From the NCBI RefSeq assembly GCF_041261205.1, contig NZ_JBGCCH010000037.1, positions 30,534 through 94,533 of the forward strand: DNA of 64,000 nucleotides, read 5' to 3'. Both the position numbers and the translations under genes were made by a program. Of this stretch, positions 42,842 through 51,569 are shown in pieces. Under the pieces are notes generated by a model, which had not been told where the DNA came from, made no database searches, and was given only the letters and a program-made list of their open reading frames with translations. Origin of the DNA: Catenulispora sp. MAP5-51. GTDB taxonomy: Bacteria > Actinomycetota > Actinomycetes > Streptomycetales > Catenulisporaceae. How positions within the stretch are numbered: position 1 is the first letter of the stretch; every line of letters starts with the position of its first letter.

Positions 42842-44002
42842 GTGACGGCACAAGTCGTCCCACTTCAACATGTCGGTGAGATTCGGGGGTTCGCGGAGCG
42901 GCTGCTGACGTCGGTGCTCCACGACGGGGCGGTACTGGCTGCGTATGGTGACTTCACTTGCTCGCCCATCGGGTTGTGGCTCGCGTTGTCGGCGGTAGCG
43001 TCCGGAGCGGGATCGGATACGGCTCGGGAGCTGCGTGGACTGCTTGGTGTGGCCGGGCCGGAGGCCGCTTCCGCCGTCACCGAGGTGACGGCGCAGTTGG
43101 CGCGGGTTGAAGGGGTTGCGGCCGCGACAGGCGTGTGGTCGCGGATCCCGGTCTACCGGGACTACCGTGAGCGTCTGCCGGACGTCGGCTTCGGCCACCT
43201 GGACCCCGCCGATGTCTCGGCGATCGACGCCTGGGTCAGAGAGGCGACCGACGGGTTGATCCGTGAGCTGCCGGACCGTCCGAACGGGGAAGAGCTGCTT
43301 CTGCTCGTCAGCGCGCTCCAACTGGCCGGTGATTGGGCCTCGCCGCGCTTCGAGCGGCAGAAGACCACCGACCAGGTCTTCACCGACGTCCAGGGGACCG
43401 AGCATCTCGTCCCGACCATGGCCACGACGCTGCCGCAGCCCTCGTATGCCTGGACCGTGGAGGCCCCCTCCGGGAAGGCTGAGGACGAGGTGGTCGTGGT
43501 GGCGCTGCTCTGCACCGCAGAACCCGGCCGGCTGCCGCTGCAGGTGAGCTGTGTGCTGGGGGCGCCGGGTCGAGGTCCGGCGGACGTCCTACCCGCGGCC
43601 TGGTCGGCGCAGAAGAGTCGACGACCGATCGACGCCGACCGGGTCACCGTCGCGCTCCCGCGGCTGCACCTGCACACACGCCTGCAGGCGGAGCGGCTGC
43701 TCGCCTCGCTCGGAGCGCCGCTGGCCGGGTCCGGGCTCGCGGACTTCTCCGGCATGTCCCCTGAACCACTGCGCGTCGACAGGCTCATCCAGGAGTCGGT
43801 GCTGAGGATCGACGAGGAGGGTGTCAGGGCGGAGGCGATCACGCAGGTCTGGAAGAGCAGTCGGGGCCGCGGCCGGCGCGCTGAACGGACCAGGCACATC
43901 GCGTTCGACAGGCCGTTCGGCCTCGTGGTGTTCGCCGGCAGCACGGGACTGCCGTTGTTCACCGCCTGGCAGGCGTCGGCACCCCGGTCGCCCTATCTCT
44001 GA
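42842..44002 (+). CDS. Serpin-family protein
   Basis: 386 aa from a GTG at 42842 (GGGGAGG upstream). Serpin features: SPIGLWLALSAVASGAGSDT with TARELRGLLG near the N-terminus, LPRLHLHTRLQAERLLASLG, FSGMSPEPLRVDRLIQESVL and the hinge EEGVRAEAITQVW. The end HIAFDRPFGLVVFAGSTGLP is the serpin signature. The exposed loop between hinge and signature is short and very basic (SSRGRGRRAER), suggesting a trypsin- or furin-like target if inhibitory. No signal peptide is visible, so it may act in the cytoplasm. Confidence 0.85.
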   Translation: MTAQVVPLQHVGEIRGFAERLLTSVLHDGAVLAAYGDFTCSPIGLWLALSAVASGAGSDTARELRGLLGVAGPEAASAVTEVTAQLARVEGVAAATGVWSRIPVYRDYRERLPDVGFGHLDPADVSAIDAWVREATDGLIRELPDRPNGEELLLLVSALQLAGDWASPRFERQKTTDQVFTDVQGTEHLVPTMATTLPQPSYAWTVEAPSGKAEDEVVVVALLCTAEPGRLPLQVSCVLGAPGRGPADVLPAAWSAQKSRRPIDADRVTVALPRLHLHTRLQAERLLASLGAPLAGSGLADFSGMSPEPLRVDRLIQESVLRIDEEGVRAEAITQVWKSSRGRGRRAERTRHIAFDRPFGLVVFAGSTGLPLFTAWQASAPRSPYL

Positions 44003-44182
44003 CACCGCGGGGCCGCTGTCACCACATGCTGACACCAAGCCTGGCAGTCAGGGAGGATTTCAGCGCCCGGTTCACGTATCGCCGTGATGTTGGCGCTGCG
44101 CCCTCAAACTTCAATCGAGATATGCCGAAGGGCGGTAAGGGCTGTGACACAAGCCGTGTTCTTCGCCGAAAGTGGCGAAAAT

Positions 44183-44764
44183 GTGAATGCAATTCAGGTC
44201 TCATCGACGCTATCGATGACGGTCGGCGTTGTGGCGATCGTAGCCATTGTTGTGACCGCCGTCACTCTAGCCCTGCTTTGGCGACGGATCAGGCGGGCGG
44301 CGTCCGAACATTCCGAACTGATTTCCCGTGCCGACCTGAGACTACGGGCTACCATCGGACCTGCGCAGAGGCGCGAACTCAGTGGGCTGCGACTGCGGTT
44401 GCTGGAAGAGACGAACCAGACGCGTCGGACGATTGAACACACCCAGGAGAATGGGTCCGTATTCGGAGAGTTGTCAGCGCTGTTCGGCCGCATCGAATCG
44501 GTCGCAGTGGGCTTGGATGCCCAACTCGGTACGCTGCGCCGCGAGCCAAGTGCGGACCTGGTTGCCTCGGCGCTTCCCCAAGCGAGGATCCGGGTTGATC
44601 AGGTAGCGGCCGCGGCAAGGAGCATCCGAATACAGGCGTTGGCGCTGGACGGGCCAGGGTCCCCCAGCGACGTGGAGCTCCGCCGGCTTGTCACCGACAT
44701 CGACGGGGAAGCGCAGGCGTTGGCTCAGTGGCGTGCGACCTACCGTGAGCTGGCAGGCGGGTGA
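44183..44764 (+). CDS. Membrane-anchored coiled-coil protein, 193 aa
   Basis: The start is uncertain: a GTG at 44183 or upstream in-frame starts at 44084 or 44142. An N-terminal transmembrane helix (MTVGVVAIVAIVVTAVTLAL) is followed by a charged, helical cytoplasmic domain (LRLRLLEETNQTRRTIEHTQ; DVELRRLVTDIDGEAQALAQ). No family recognised. Confidence 0.6.
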   Translation: MNAIQVSSTLSMTVGVVAIVAIVVTAVTLALLWRRIRRAASEHSELISRADLRLRATIGPAQRRELSGLRLRLLEETNQTRRTIEHTQENGSVFGELSALFGRIESVAVGLDAQLGTLRREPSADLVASALPQARIRVDQVAAAARSIRIQALALDGPGSPSDVELRRLVTDIDGEAQALAQWRATYRELAGG

Positions 44765-44823
44765 GGTTGTTGCGCAACTCTGGACCGGGCAGGCTGGGGT
44801 CCGGTTCCGGGCTGCCCAAGTCA

Positions 44824-44990
44824 TGCGGCCATGGCCAGGTTGTGCATGGTGGCGGCGGCCTGGACAGTGGTGTTTCTCCGTTGCCCTTGCAGTGACAGTC
44901 GCGGAAGATCTTGTAGTTCTTCATCCGGGCCAAGGTGTGTTCCTCCCGGGCTCGGACCCTGCGGTGTTAGGCCTTGTCGGCCTTCCGTAG
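44824..44990 (-). pseudogene. IS5-family transposase 3' fragment
   Basis: The minus-strand frame reads RRVRAREEHTLARMKNYKIF then RDCHCKGNG. After a frame change it reads VQAAATMHNLAMAA and a stop, exactly the C-terminal end of IS5-type transposases (HxRVRARVEHxFARMKxWKILRDCR...A...A.LHNLA). The 5' part is absent. Confidence 0.78.
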
Positions 44991-45107
44991 TGGCGGCAGC
45001 GGCCGGTCGGCGCGTTGCGGTGCGGCACGACGCACCCTGTATCTCAATACGCGCCGTCGGAGTCCCCGGCTCCGACTGCTCACAAGGGATGATCGGTCAT
45101 CGCCATG

Positions 45108-45165
45108 TTGAACGCGTTCAACTTCGATGCTACGGTGAGCGCCGAAGGAAGTTGAACACGTTCAA
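45108..45165 (+). promoter_or_regulatory. Promoter with two TTGAAC-N2-GTTCAA operators
   Basis: A perfect palindrome TTGAACGCGTTCAA (45108-45121) and a near-perfect TTGAACACGTTCAA (45152-45165) are centred 44 bp apart. The first TTGAAC (45108-45113) and TACGGT (45131-45136) have a 17-nt spacer, giving a plausible -35/-10 pair for the plus strand. The layout suits a TetR- or LacI-type repressor. No regulator gene or clear target ORF remains beside it. Confidence 0.55.
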
Positions 45166-45734
45166 ATAGAGGGGAACCTTGAACGTGACCGTCCCTGTCC
45201 CAGGTGATCGACCTGCCGATCAGCGTCCTGCTAACGGTCGGGGCAGGGAAGACCTTGCGCCGCGCTAGACACGTCTTCCCGGCGCACGTCTTCCCGGATT
45301 CCGAAAAGCTGCCGAACGCCGTCAACCACTTGCTGGTCGTCGGTTCCACCTGGTCGACTTCGGCTTCGTCAGCATCTTTAAGCGCTTGCGACGTACCATT
45401 CGGCCTCCTACCGGCTCGCGACAGAGGCGAACGCCCCGGTCCCGACGTCGCGGAGCCGTATCGGGAATTGGCGGCGCAGTTCGCAAATAACGCCGTAGAT
45501 CCGAACTCAAAGCCCGCACCACGCCTATGGTCGCCTGGGTGATTGGCTGTCTCGCTTCAAGGTCGTGCGGAAAAAGTTGCTGGCGGTGTTTTGCTAGTTG
45601 CCCGAGGCCTGTAGACCGGAGCTGCTTAAGACCGCTGCCGGGTCAACCGTCGTCTGCATCACCGGCTTCAAGTTTTCGTCGCACTGCGTTTCAGGCAGGG
45701 CAAACGCGGTGCGTCTCGTCGAGGGGAAATCAAC
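45166..45734. other. Non-coding or decayed stretch downstream of the orphan promoter
   Basis: After GGGGAACC a TTG frame runs only about 28 codons. Another frame to 45542 looks partly protein-like (DVAEPYRELAAQFANNAVDP) but has no start or family. Probably decayed coding sequence. Confidence 0.4.
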
Positions 45735-46613
45735 ATGCGTTCTGCAAACAAGGGCGTTTCCATTGCCGTGCTCACAGCTGCCGTTCTGGCAATGGCGGCC
45801 TGCAGTAGTTCGGGGAGCATCGCTCCGTCGGCGGCGGGCACGTCAGCCGCCTCGTCGGCGGTGAGTACGAGCGTAGCTGCCACCACGGCTTCGCCGATGG
45901 TGACGACGTCCAGCAGTCCGTCGGCCAGTCCGACCGCATCCTCATCGCCCAGTGGCGGTGGTGCTGGCGGTGGTGCCGGTGGTGGTGCCGGTGGTGGTGC
46001 CGGCACTGCGCTGACGGCGGAGAAGATCAGGACACTGTTGTTGACCGACAAGGACGACCCCGGTTACACCTACGATGCCTCAAAGGACGACACGTCGACC
46101 AAGGACAGCCCGGATGTTGTGACATCCGGAGGCAGCATCTGCCAGACGCTCGCGGACGCGATGGGCGCCCTGTCCACGAAGTACGGGACGACTGTCGAGG
46201 TCGACCGGAAGCTCACTGATCAGGCCAAGGGCTACATGATCATCTCGTCGGTGTCGGTGTTGCCGTCCGTCGACAAAGCCTCGGCGGTGATCTCCGACCT
46301 GACTGCGGGCCTGAACGGGTGCACAACCCTGTCCATGACTCCTCAGGACGGCCAGTCGGTCTCCATTGCGTTCGACGGGACCTCGATACTGATGGGGAAT
46401 GACCAAGTCGGCTGTGTCGCCTACATATCCAACGGCGACAAGACCTTGCTGATGGGCATCGTAGAGGCCCGAGTCGGTACGGCCGTTTCGGTGGTCGCCC
46501 TCTACGAGCCCGAAACGGAGGACACCACGGCTCTGCACCAGATGGGTACGACGCTCACCAACCTGTCCGACATCCAGTTTCAGCGGTTGAAGGGCGCGGA
46601 AGCCATCAGCTGA
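45735..46613 (+). CDS. Lipoprotein with Gly/Ala linker and PknH-like domain
   Basis: 292 aa. The signal peptide ends in the lipobox LAMAAC. A Ser/Thr/Ala linker and a (GGGA)n tract (about 73-89) follow. The outer domain has LTAEKIRTLLLTDKDDPGYT, a cysteine pair (SGGSICQTL; LNGCTTLSM) and QVGCVAYISNG, resembling the sensor-like domain of PknH and of the protein at 19181. Probably an extracytoplasmic ligand-binding lipoprotein. Confidence 0.83.
   Translation: MRSANKGVSIAVLTAAVLAMAACSSSGSIAPSAAGTSAASSAVSTSVAATTASPMVTTSSSPSASPTASSSPSGGGAGGGAGGGAGGGAGTALTAEKIRTLLLTDKDDPGYTYDASKDDTSTKDSPDVVTSGGSICQTLADAMGALSTKYGTTVEVDRKLTDQAKGYMIISSVSVLPSVDKASAVISDLTAGLNGCTTLSMTPQDGQSVSIAFDGTSILMGNDQVGCVAYISNGDKTLLMGIVEARVGTAVSVVALYEPETEDTTALHQMGTTLTNLSDIQFQRLKGAEAIS
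45955..46005 (+). repeat. 12-bp minisatellite coding GGGA repeats
   Basis: About four copies of GGTGGTGCCGGT encode the Gly-Gly-Gly-Ala linker of the lipoprotein. Copy number may vary by slippage. Confidence 0.7.
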
Positions 46614-46805
46614 TCAGCGGCCAGCCAACTCGGCCATGGAGGACTCGGACAGGCAGCGGCGGTCGGGTGACCCGTCATTCGTCGTGGAGCTCGGCGCGTT
46701 CAGCGGTGCCGGAATCGCGGCCGGCGGCCGTCGAGGTAGCCGTCGAGCGTCTCACGATTACTGACCCGGGATGCCGTGGGCCTGCGCGAAGTACTGTCCA
46801 GAGCA

Positions 46806-46962
46806 TTACCGCGATGGCGCCTGGTCGGCGCTGTCGTCGAACGCGTCGTAGACGTGCCAGTCGGTGACCATGCAGGCGATCACCTCGCGGGAGAACCGTG
46901 CCGGGTCAGTCTTCTCGCTGTCGGAGCCCTCCGGTCCGGTGAGCATCTCCAGCGGCACCGGC
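46806..46962 (-). pseudogene. 3' gene remnant after truncated AfsR
   Basis: A frame different from that of the AfsR gene reads PVPLEMLTGPEGSDSEKTDP, ARFSREVIACMVTDWHVYDA and a stop after QAPSR. It looks like the end of a real protein joined to AfsR by deletion. No family recognised. Low confidence. Confidence 0.35.
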
Positions 46963-49044
46963 TTACAAGACGCGCGAAGCGGCCAAGGTGCGCCAGGCAT
47001 GCCCGTCGAAGCCGGTGGCGGCGGCCTGGGTGGTGATCGCCAGCAGCACGTGATGCTCGGCCTCGAACCACGCCCACGCCCGCGCCGTGTCGGCGAAGTC
47101 CTCCGGCGCCGCGCCGGGTTCCGGCGGCGGCAGCACGATCGTCTCCCGCCGACTGCCGAGCAGGAGGCAGGCCGCGTGTGCGGTGTGCAGGTAGTGGTCG
47201 ACCATCCGGTGAAGGGCGTGGTGCCGTTCGTGCTCGCTCTCCTGCGTCGCGGCCTGCTCGACGGCGTAGGCGCGCAGCAGGTCGTGGAAGGCGAACCGTC
47301 CGGCCACGTGCTCGGCGACGAGATGGGCACGGGCCAGCTCCGCCAACGCCTGGGCGGCGAGCACGCGGGACGTCCCGGCGAGTCCGGCTGCCGCCGCGAC
47401 GGTGATGTCCGGTCCCGGATGTATGCCCAGCAGCCGGAACATCCGTGCCGCGGACGCGCTGAGCTGCCGCAGGGACCAGGAGAACACGGTGCGCACGTTG
47501 CTGGACTGACCACCGGCGTCCAGCGCGTCCAGCCGGCTCCGCATGTCACGCAGTTCCGAGACCAGCGCGTCGAGCGGCAGCAGCGGCCTGATGGTGGCCC
47601 GCGCGGCCGTCACCCGCAGCGCCAGCGGAAGCCGCGCGCACAGCTCGGTCAGCTCGCCCGCGATCCTCGGTTCGGACGCGAGCCGGCCGCCGAGACTGCG
47701 ATTGAGCAGGTCCCTGGCCTCCTGCTCGGCGAGCACGTCGAGCGTGAGCAGGTGTGCGCCCTCCGCGGTGATGAGGTCGGCCAGGTCGGCGCGGCTCGTG
47801 ATCAGCACCAGGCAGCCCGGCGACCCGGGCAGCAGCGGACGCACCTGCGCCACGTCGCGCGCGTTGTCGAGCACGACGAGGACGCGCTTCCCGGCGAGCA
47901 GGCTGCGATAGAGGGCTGCCTGCGCGTCGAGGCCCATCGGGATCCGTTCGGCCGACACGTGAAACGCGTCGAGGAAGCCGCGGATCGCCTGGGCCGGCGT
48001 CACCGGCATGCCGGACGGATCAAAGCCGCGCAGGTTCACGTACAGCTGCCCGTCCGGAAACTCGTCGGCGACCTGATGCGACCAGTGCACCGCGAGCGCC
48101 GTCTTGCCGACGCCGGCGGTCCCGCAGATCGCCGAGATCACCACGCCGCTCCCCGCACCCACGGTCTCACCGACCGCCTCGGAAAGGAACGCGAGCTCCG
48201 CCTGACGGCCGATCAGGTGTCGCGTCGTCACGGGAAGCTGCCGCGGCACGACCACCGGATGCGCGGACGGGCCGGCGGGTGCGGCGGCCGTCGGCTTCAC
48301 GCGCACGCCGGCACCGCCGCCAAGAATGCGCTGGTGCAGCCGCTGCAGCTCGGCTCCAGGATCGGCTCCCAGCTCGTCGGCGATGATCCGCCGTGCGAGC
48401 GTATACGTGTCCAGCGCCTCTGCCTGACGGCCCGTCGTCTGGAGCGCGCGCATCAGCAGCACCCACATGCGCTCCCGCAGCGGGTGCTCGGCCGTGAGCC
48501 TGCGCAGCTCGGGCACCACCTGCGCGTGGCCCAGCGCCAGGTCGGCCTCGATCCGCAGCTCCAACGCGTCCAGGCGCAGCTCCTCAAGGCGACTGGACTC
48601 CATCGCGACCAGCGGCCCCTGCGGCACGTCTATGAGCGCCGGCCCCCGCCACAGGTCCAGAGCGTCGGTCAGCAACACCCCCGCACGCTGGGGATCGTGC
48701 CCGCCGAGCGCTGAGCGCCCCTCGGCGAGCAGATCGGCGAAACAGCTCGTGTCCAGGTCCGTCGGGCCGACCAGCAGCTGATAGCCCGGCGCCCGCGTTA
48801 TCAGCTGACGGCCGGTCGTGTCGCGCATCAGCCGGCGCAACCGCAGCACGTAACCGCTGACCAGCTTGCGCGCCCCGGCGGGCGGACGTTCACCCCACAG
48901 CTCGTTCACGAGGCTCTCGGCCGAGACCACCTGGCCGGGCTTGAGCAGCAGCGCGGCGAGCAGTGCACGCCACTTGGAAGCGCTGATCGCGCTCCATTCG
49001 TAGCCGGTGCGGATCTCCAGCGGCCCTAGGACGCGAAAGCGCAT
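46963..49044 (-). CDS. AfsR/SARP-type regulator lacking the C-terminal TPR domain
   Basis: 693 aa from the ATG at 49044. The N-terminal OmpR-like winged helix is MRFRVLGPLEIRTG with SASKWRALLAALLLKPGQVV. The BTAD domain includes ADLALGHAQVVPELRRLTAE. The NB-ARC part has GTAGVGKTALAVHW (Walker A) and KRVLVVLDNARD (Walker B), then LPLALRVTAARA. AfsR proteins normally continue with about 250-300 residues of TPRs; here the frame ends in HAWRTLAASRVL. SARP proteins activate antibiotic clusters; this one is probably damaged or unregulated. Confidence 0.85.
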   Translation of the reverse strand: MRFRVLGPLEIRTGYEWSAISASKWRALLAALLLKPGQVVSAESLVNELWGERPPAGARKLVSGYVLRLRRLMRDTTGRQLITRAPGYQLLVGPTDLDTSCFADLLAEGRSALGGHDPQRAGVLLTDALDLWRGPALIDVPQGPLVAMESSRLEELRLDALELRIEADLALGHAQVVPELRRLTAEHPLRERMWVLLMRALQTTGRQAEALDTYTLARRIIADELGADPGAELQRLHQRILGGGAGVRVKPTAAAPAGPSAHPVVVPRQLPVTTRHLIGRQAELAFLSEAVGETVGAGSGVVISAICGTAGVGKTALAVHWSHQVADEFPDGQLYVNLRGFDPSGMPVTPAQAIRGFLDAFHVSAERIPMGLDAQAALYRSLLAGKRVLVVLDNARDVAQVRPLLPGSPGCLVLITSRADLADLITAEGAHLLTLDVLAEQEARDLLNRSLGGRLASEPRIAGELTELCARLPLALRVTAARATIRPLLPLDALVSELRDMRSRLDALDAGGQSSNVRTVFSWSLRQLSASAARMFRLLGIHPGPDITVAAAAGLAGTSRVLAAQALAELARAHLVAEHVAGRFAFHDLLRAYAVEQAATQESEHERHHALHRMVDHYLHTAHAACLLLGSRRETIVLPPPEPGAAPEDFADTARAWAWFEAEHHVLLAITTQAAATGFDGHAWRTLAASRVL

Positions 49045-49327
49045 GGTCAGCCCCCCCAACTGTGCACCCCGACCCGGCCCTGTCCATGAATGAATCAGGA
49101 CAGACGCGCGAATCTGGATTATAGGCGAACGAAGCGGATCAGGTGCCTGAGATTTCGTGCCGATTCGACGCGGCTCAACCACGACTCAGACACGGCTCGG
49201 ACCGGACTCGGACGCACGTCGAAACCATGGCGGCGTCGAGGCGACCCGCGGGGCGTACGGGTGGACCACGGCACCGGTATCGGTGCGCCGGAACGACTTG
49301 TCCACGCATCAACGAAGGGACCTGACG

Positions 49328-49861
49328 ATGTTTCGAACCATCCGCCGCGTCTTCGGCAGCGGCCGCAGATCACTCGTCCTGGCAGGCGCAGTGCCGGCGG
49401 TCGCGGCCATGGCGTTGCTCGCCGCGCCGTCGGCCTCGGCGTCGGCCTCGCTCTCACCCGCGGCTCCGGCCGGCGTCGCCCAGCCGGCGCAGGTGAAGCC
49501 CGCCGCCGTGCACCCCAACGGCTACTCGTCGTGTCCGGCGAGCTACCTCTGCTTCTGGGTCGACGCCGGCTTCAGCGGCGCCATGGGCAAGCTCTCCGGG
49601 AGCAACACGAACTGGACCGCCTTCAGCCAGTCGACGTGCCAGACCAAGACCTGGAACGACTGCGCTTCGGCGCTGTACAACAACGGCAACTCCGACCAGG
49701 CCCTGGTGTGGGAGAACGCCGGCTACACAGGCGGCTACGCGTGCATCGCGCGAGGCACGACCATGTACTCCAACCTCGCCAACTGGACCTACTCCGACAA
49801 CTCGCACAGCCTGAACGACTCGATCAGCAGCAACGACTGGACCACCAATGCGTGCACGTGA
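49328..49861 (+). CDS. Peptidase inhibitor family I36 (SMI-like) secreted protein
   Basis: 177 aa. Signal peptide (RRSLVLAGAVPAVAAMALLAA ending ASAS). The mature domain has CPASYLCFWVDAGFSGAMGK and NNGNSDQALVWENAGYTGGY, then ARGTTMYSNLANW, typical of I36 beta-gamma-crystallin-like metalloprotease inhibitors. Five cysteines. Released outside the cell. Confidence 0.87.
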   Translation: MFRTIRRVFGSGRRSLVLAGAVPAVAAMALLAAPSASASASLSPAAPAGVAQPAQVKPAAVHPNGYSSCPASYLCFWVDAGFSGAMGKLSGSNTNWTAFSQSTCQTKTWNDCASALYNNGNSDQALVWENAGYTGGYACIARGTTMYSNLANWTYSDNSHSLNDSISSNDWTTNACT

Positions 49862-49901
49862 GCGCGCGGCAGGACCGACGAAAGGTCGGCGGAGTTAGGC
49901 G

Positions 49902-50825
49902 ATGGACAGCCAGCGGCGACGGGGCGCGCGCACGCGTAGCGCCGTACTGATACTGGCCGTGCTGGCCGCGGTGGCCGGTTGCGCGAGCAGCCGGCCACCG
50001 CGGCCAAGCGCGCCGCACAGCGCGACCGGCCCCGAGGTGGCGGCGGCAGGTTCCGTCATCGCCACCGATGCCTCCTCACTTCAATGGACCTGGGACCTGA
50101 CCCGCGCCGAACAGGCACTCACCGCGCGGTGCATGCACAGCAACGGATTCGCCTACACCGTGCCCGACGTGGGACCCGAACCGAGCGCGCAGACCATCAC
50201 CGCCACCTCACTGGGCAGCGGGTATCCGGCGACCTATGGCGTCACGCCGGAATCCGTCAGCACCGGCGACCCGAGCGATCCCGGTGCCACCCTGCCGAGC
50301 TATGCCGACGCGCTCGAAGGCTCGCCGACGGACAGCAGCACCCTGCCGCTGCCAGGCGGTGGCCACGTCGACTACCAGACCGGCGGATGCGTCGGCCAGG
50401 CACGCTCGACGCTGTTCGGGAACGTGCGGGACTACGTCGCGTCCGCCTACATACCGCAGGTCGTGCGGAGCCAGTTCGGCCAGTACCTGACCACCTACCA
50501 GCCCTACGTCACCGCGCTGAAGGGCTGGCAGGCATGCATGAAAGCCGGCGGCTGGGACTACGCCAGCCCGCAGGCGGCGATCACCACGCTTCAGGCGTCG
50601 GTCCTGCACGGCACCAGCGCGACCGATCTCGCCACGCACGAGACCGCGATCGCCAACGCCGACACCGCCTGCGACGGCCGATCGCACCTGCGGGCGAGCA
50701 CCGAACAGGCGCTCACGCTGTTCCTGGGTTCGCTGCCGACGCAGACGGTGGACGAGCTGCGCGCGGTGTCCGTCAGCCGCGTCGCGGCGGGTCGCGCGGC
50801 CCAGCGAGCGATGTCGGGAACGTAG
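49902..50825 (+). CDS. Lipoprotein of unknown function; 3' end lies in the dispersed repeat
   Basis: 307 aa. A signal peptide with lipobox LAAVAGC is followed by a Pro/Ser linker. The mature part has Cys pairs (LTARCMHSNGFAY; GGCVGQARS; GWQACMKAGGWDY; ADTACDG), a pattern common in actinobacterial lipoproteins with a helical ligand domain. The last residues (GRAAQRAMSGT and stop) are encoded by the first 37 nt of the repeat at 50789, so the native C-terminus may have been replaced. Confidence 0.8.
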   Translation: MDSQRRRGARTRSAVLILAVLAAVAGCASSRPPRPSAPHSATGPEVAAAGSVIATDASSLQWTWDLTRAEQALTARCMHSNGFAYTVPDVGPEPSAQTITATSLGSGYPATYGVTPESVSTGDPSDPGATLPSYADALEGSPTDSSTLPLPGGGHVDYQTGGCVGQARSTLFGNVRDYVASAYIPQVVRSQFGQYLTTYQPYVTALKGWQACMKAGGWDYASPQAAITTLQASVLHGTSATDLATHETAIANADTACDGRSHLRASTEQALTLFLGSLPTQTVDELRAVSVSRVAAGRAAQRAMSGT

Positions 50826-51014
50826 GGTCCTGAGCCGTCCGAAGCCGAGGTCGGCGTGTTGTGGACCGGAGGTCCGGATACGCGGTCAGGACGCCCTGTC
50901 CTCCAGCTACTCCAGGACGTCCTCGGCTGCGGTCGGCGCAGCTCCAGCAAGGCGGCGCACTCGGCGGTGGAGATCGGGTGCCGGCCGCCGCCGATCTTGA
51001 CGAACGCGTCGGCC
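50789..51014. repeat. 226-bp dispersed repeat, copy B
   Basis: Nearly identical to 34759-34984. Its left end supplies the stop codon of the lipoprotein gene and its right end is followed by a transposase remnant. Confidence 0.9.
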
Positions 51015-51088
51015 TGTGGGGTTCAATAGCGCCGCCATGACGTTCGGCTGGGGCGATTCGGTCCGTGGCTTTGACCGTTGCGGGATGA

Positions 51089-51463
<375 letters not shown>

Positions 51464-51493
51464 AACCTACGACCACTAAGTTAGAAGTCCGCC
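51464..51493 (-). repeat. 3'-half tRNA-like fragment, copy 4 (diverged)
   Basis: AACCTACGACCACTAAG followed by TTAGAAGTCC, close to copy 3 at 42133 and in the same orientation. It marks the end of the transposase fragment, as expected at a recombination scar. Confidence 0.5.
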
Positions 51494-51569
51494 GTCAGTA
51501 CAAGTCGGCCACGGCCGACGTAAACGATACCGGCGAACCAGCGTCGAATACTGCACCGCTCCAATATGT

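Noticed and set aside
45204..45542. Protein-coding gene after the orphan promoter
   Set aside because: No convincing start or ribosome-binding site in the longest frame and no recognisable domain.
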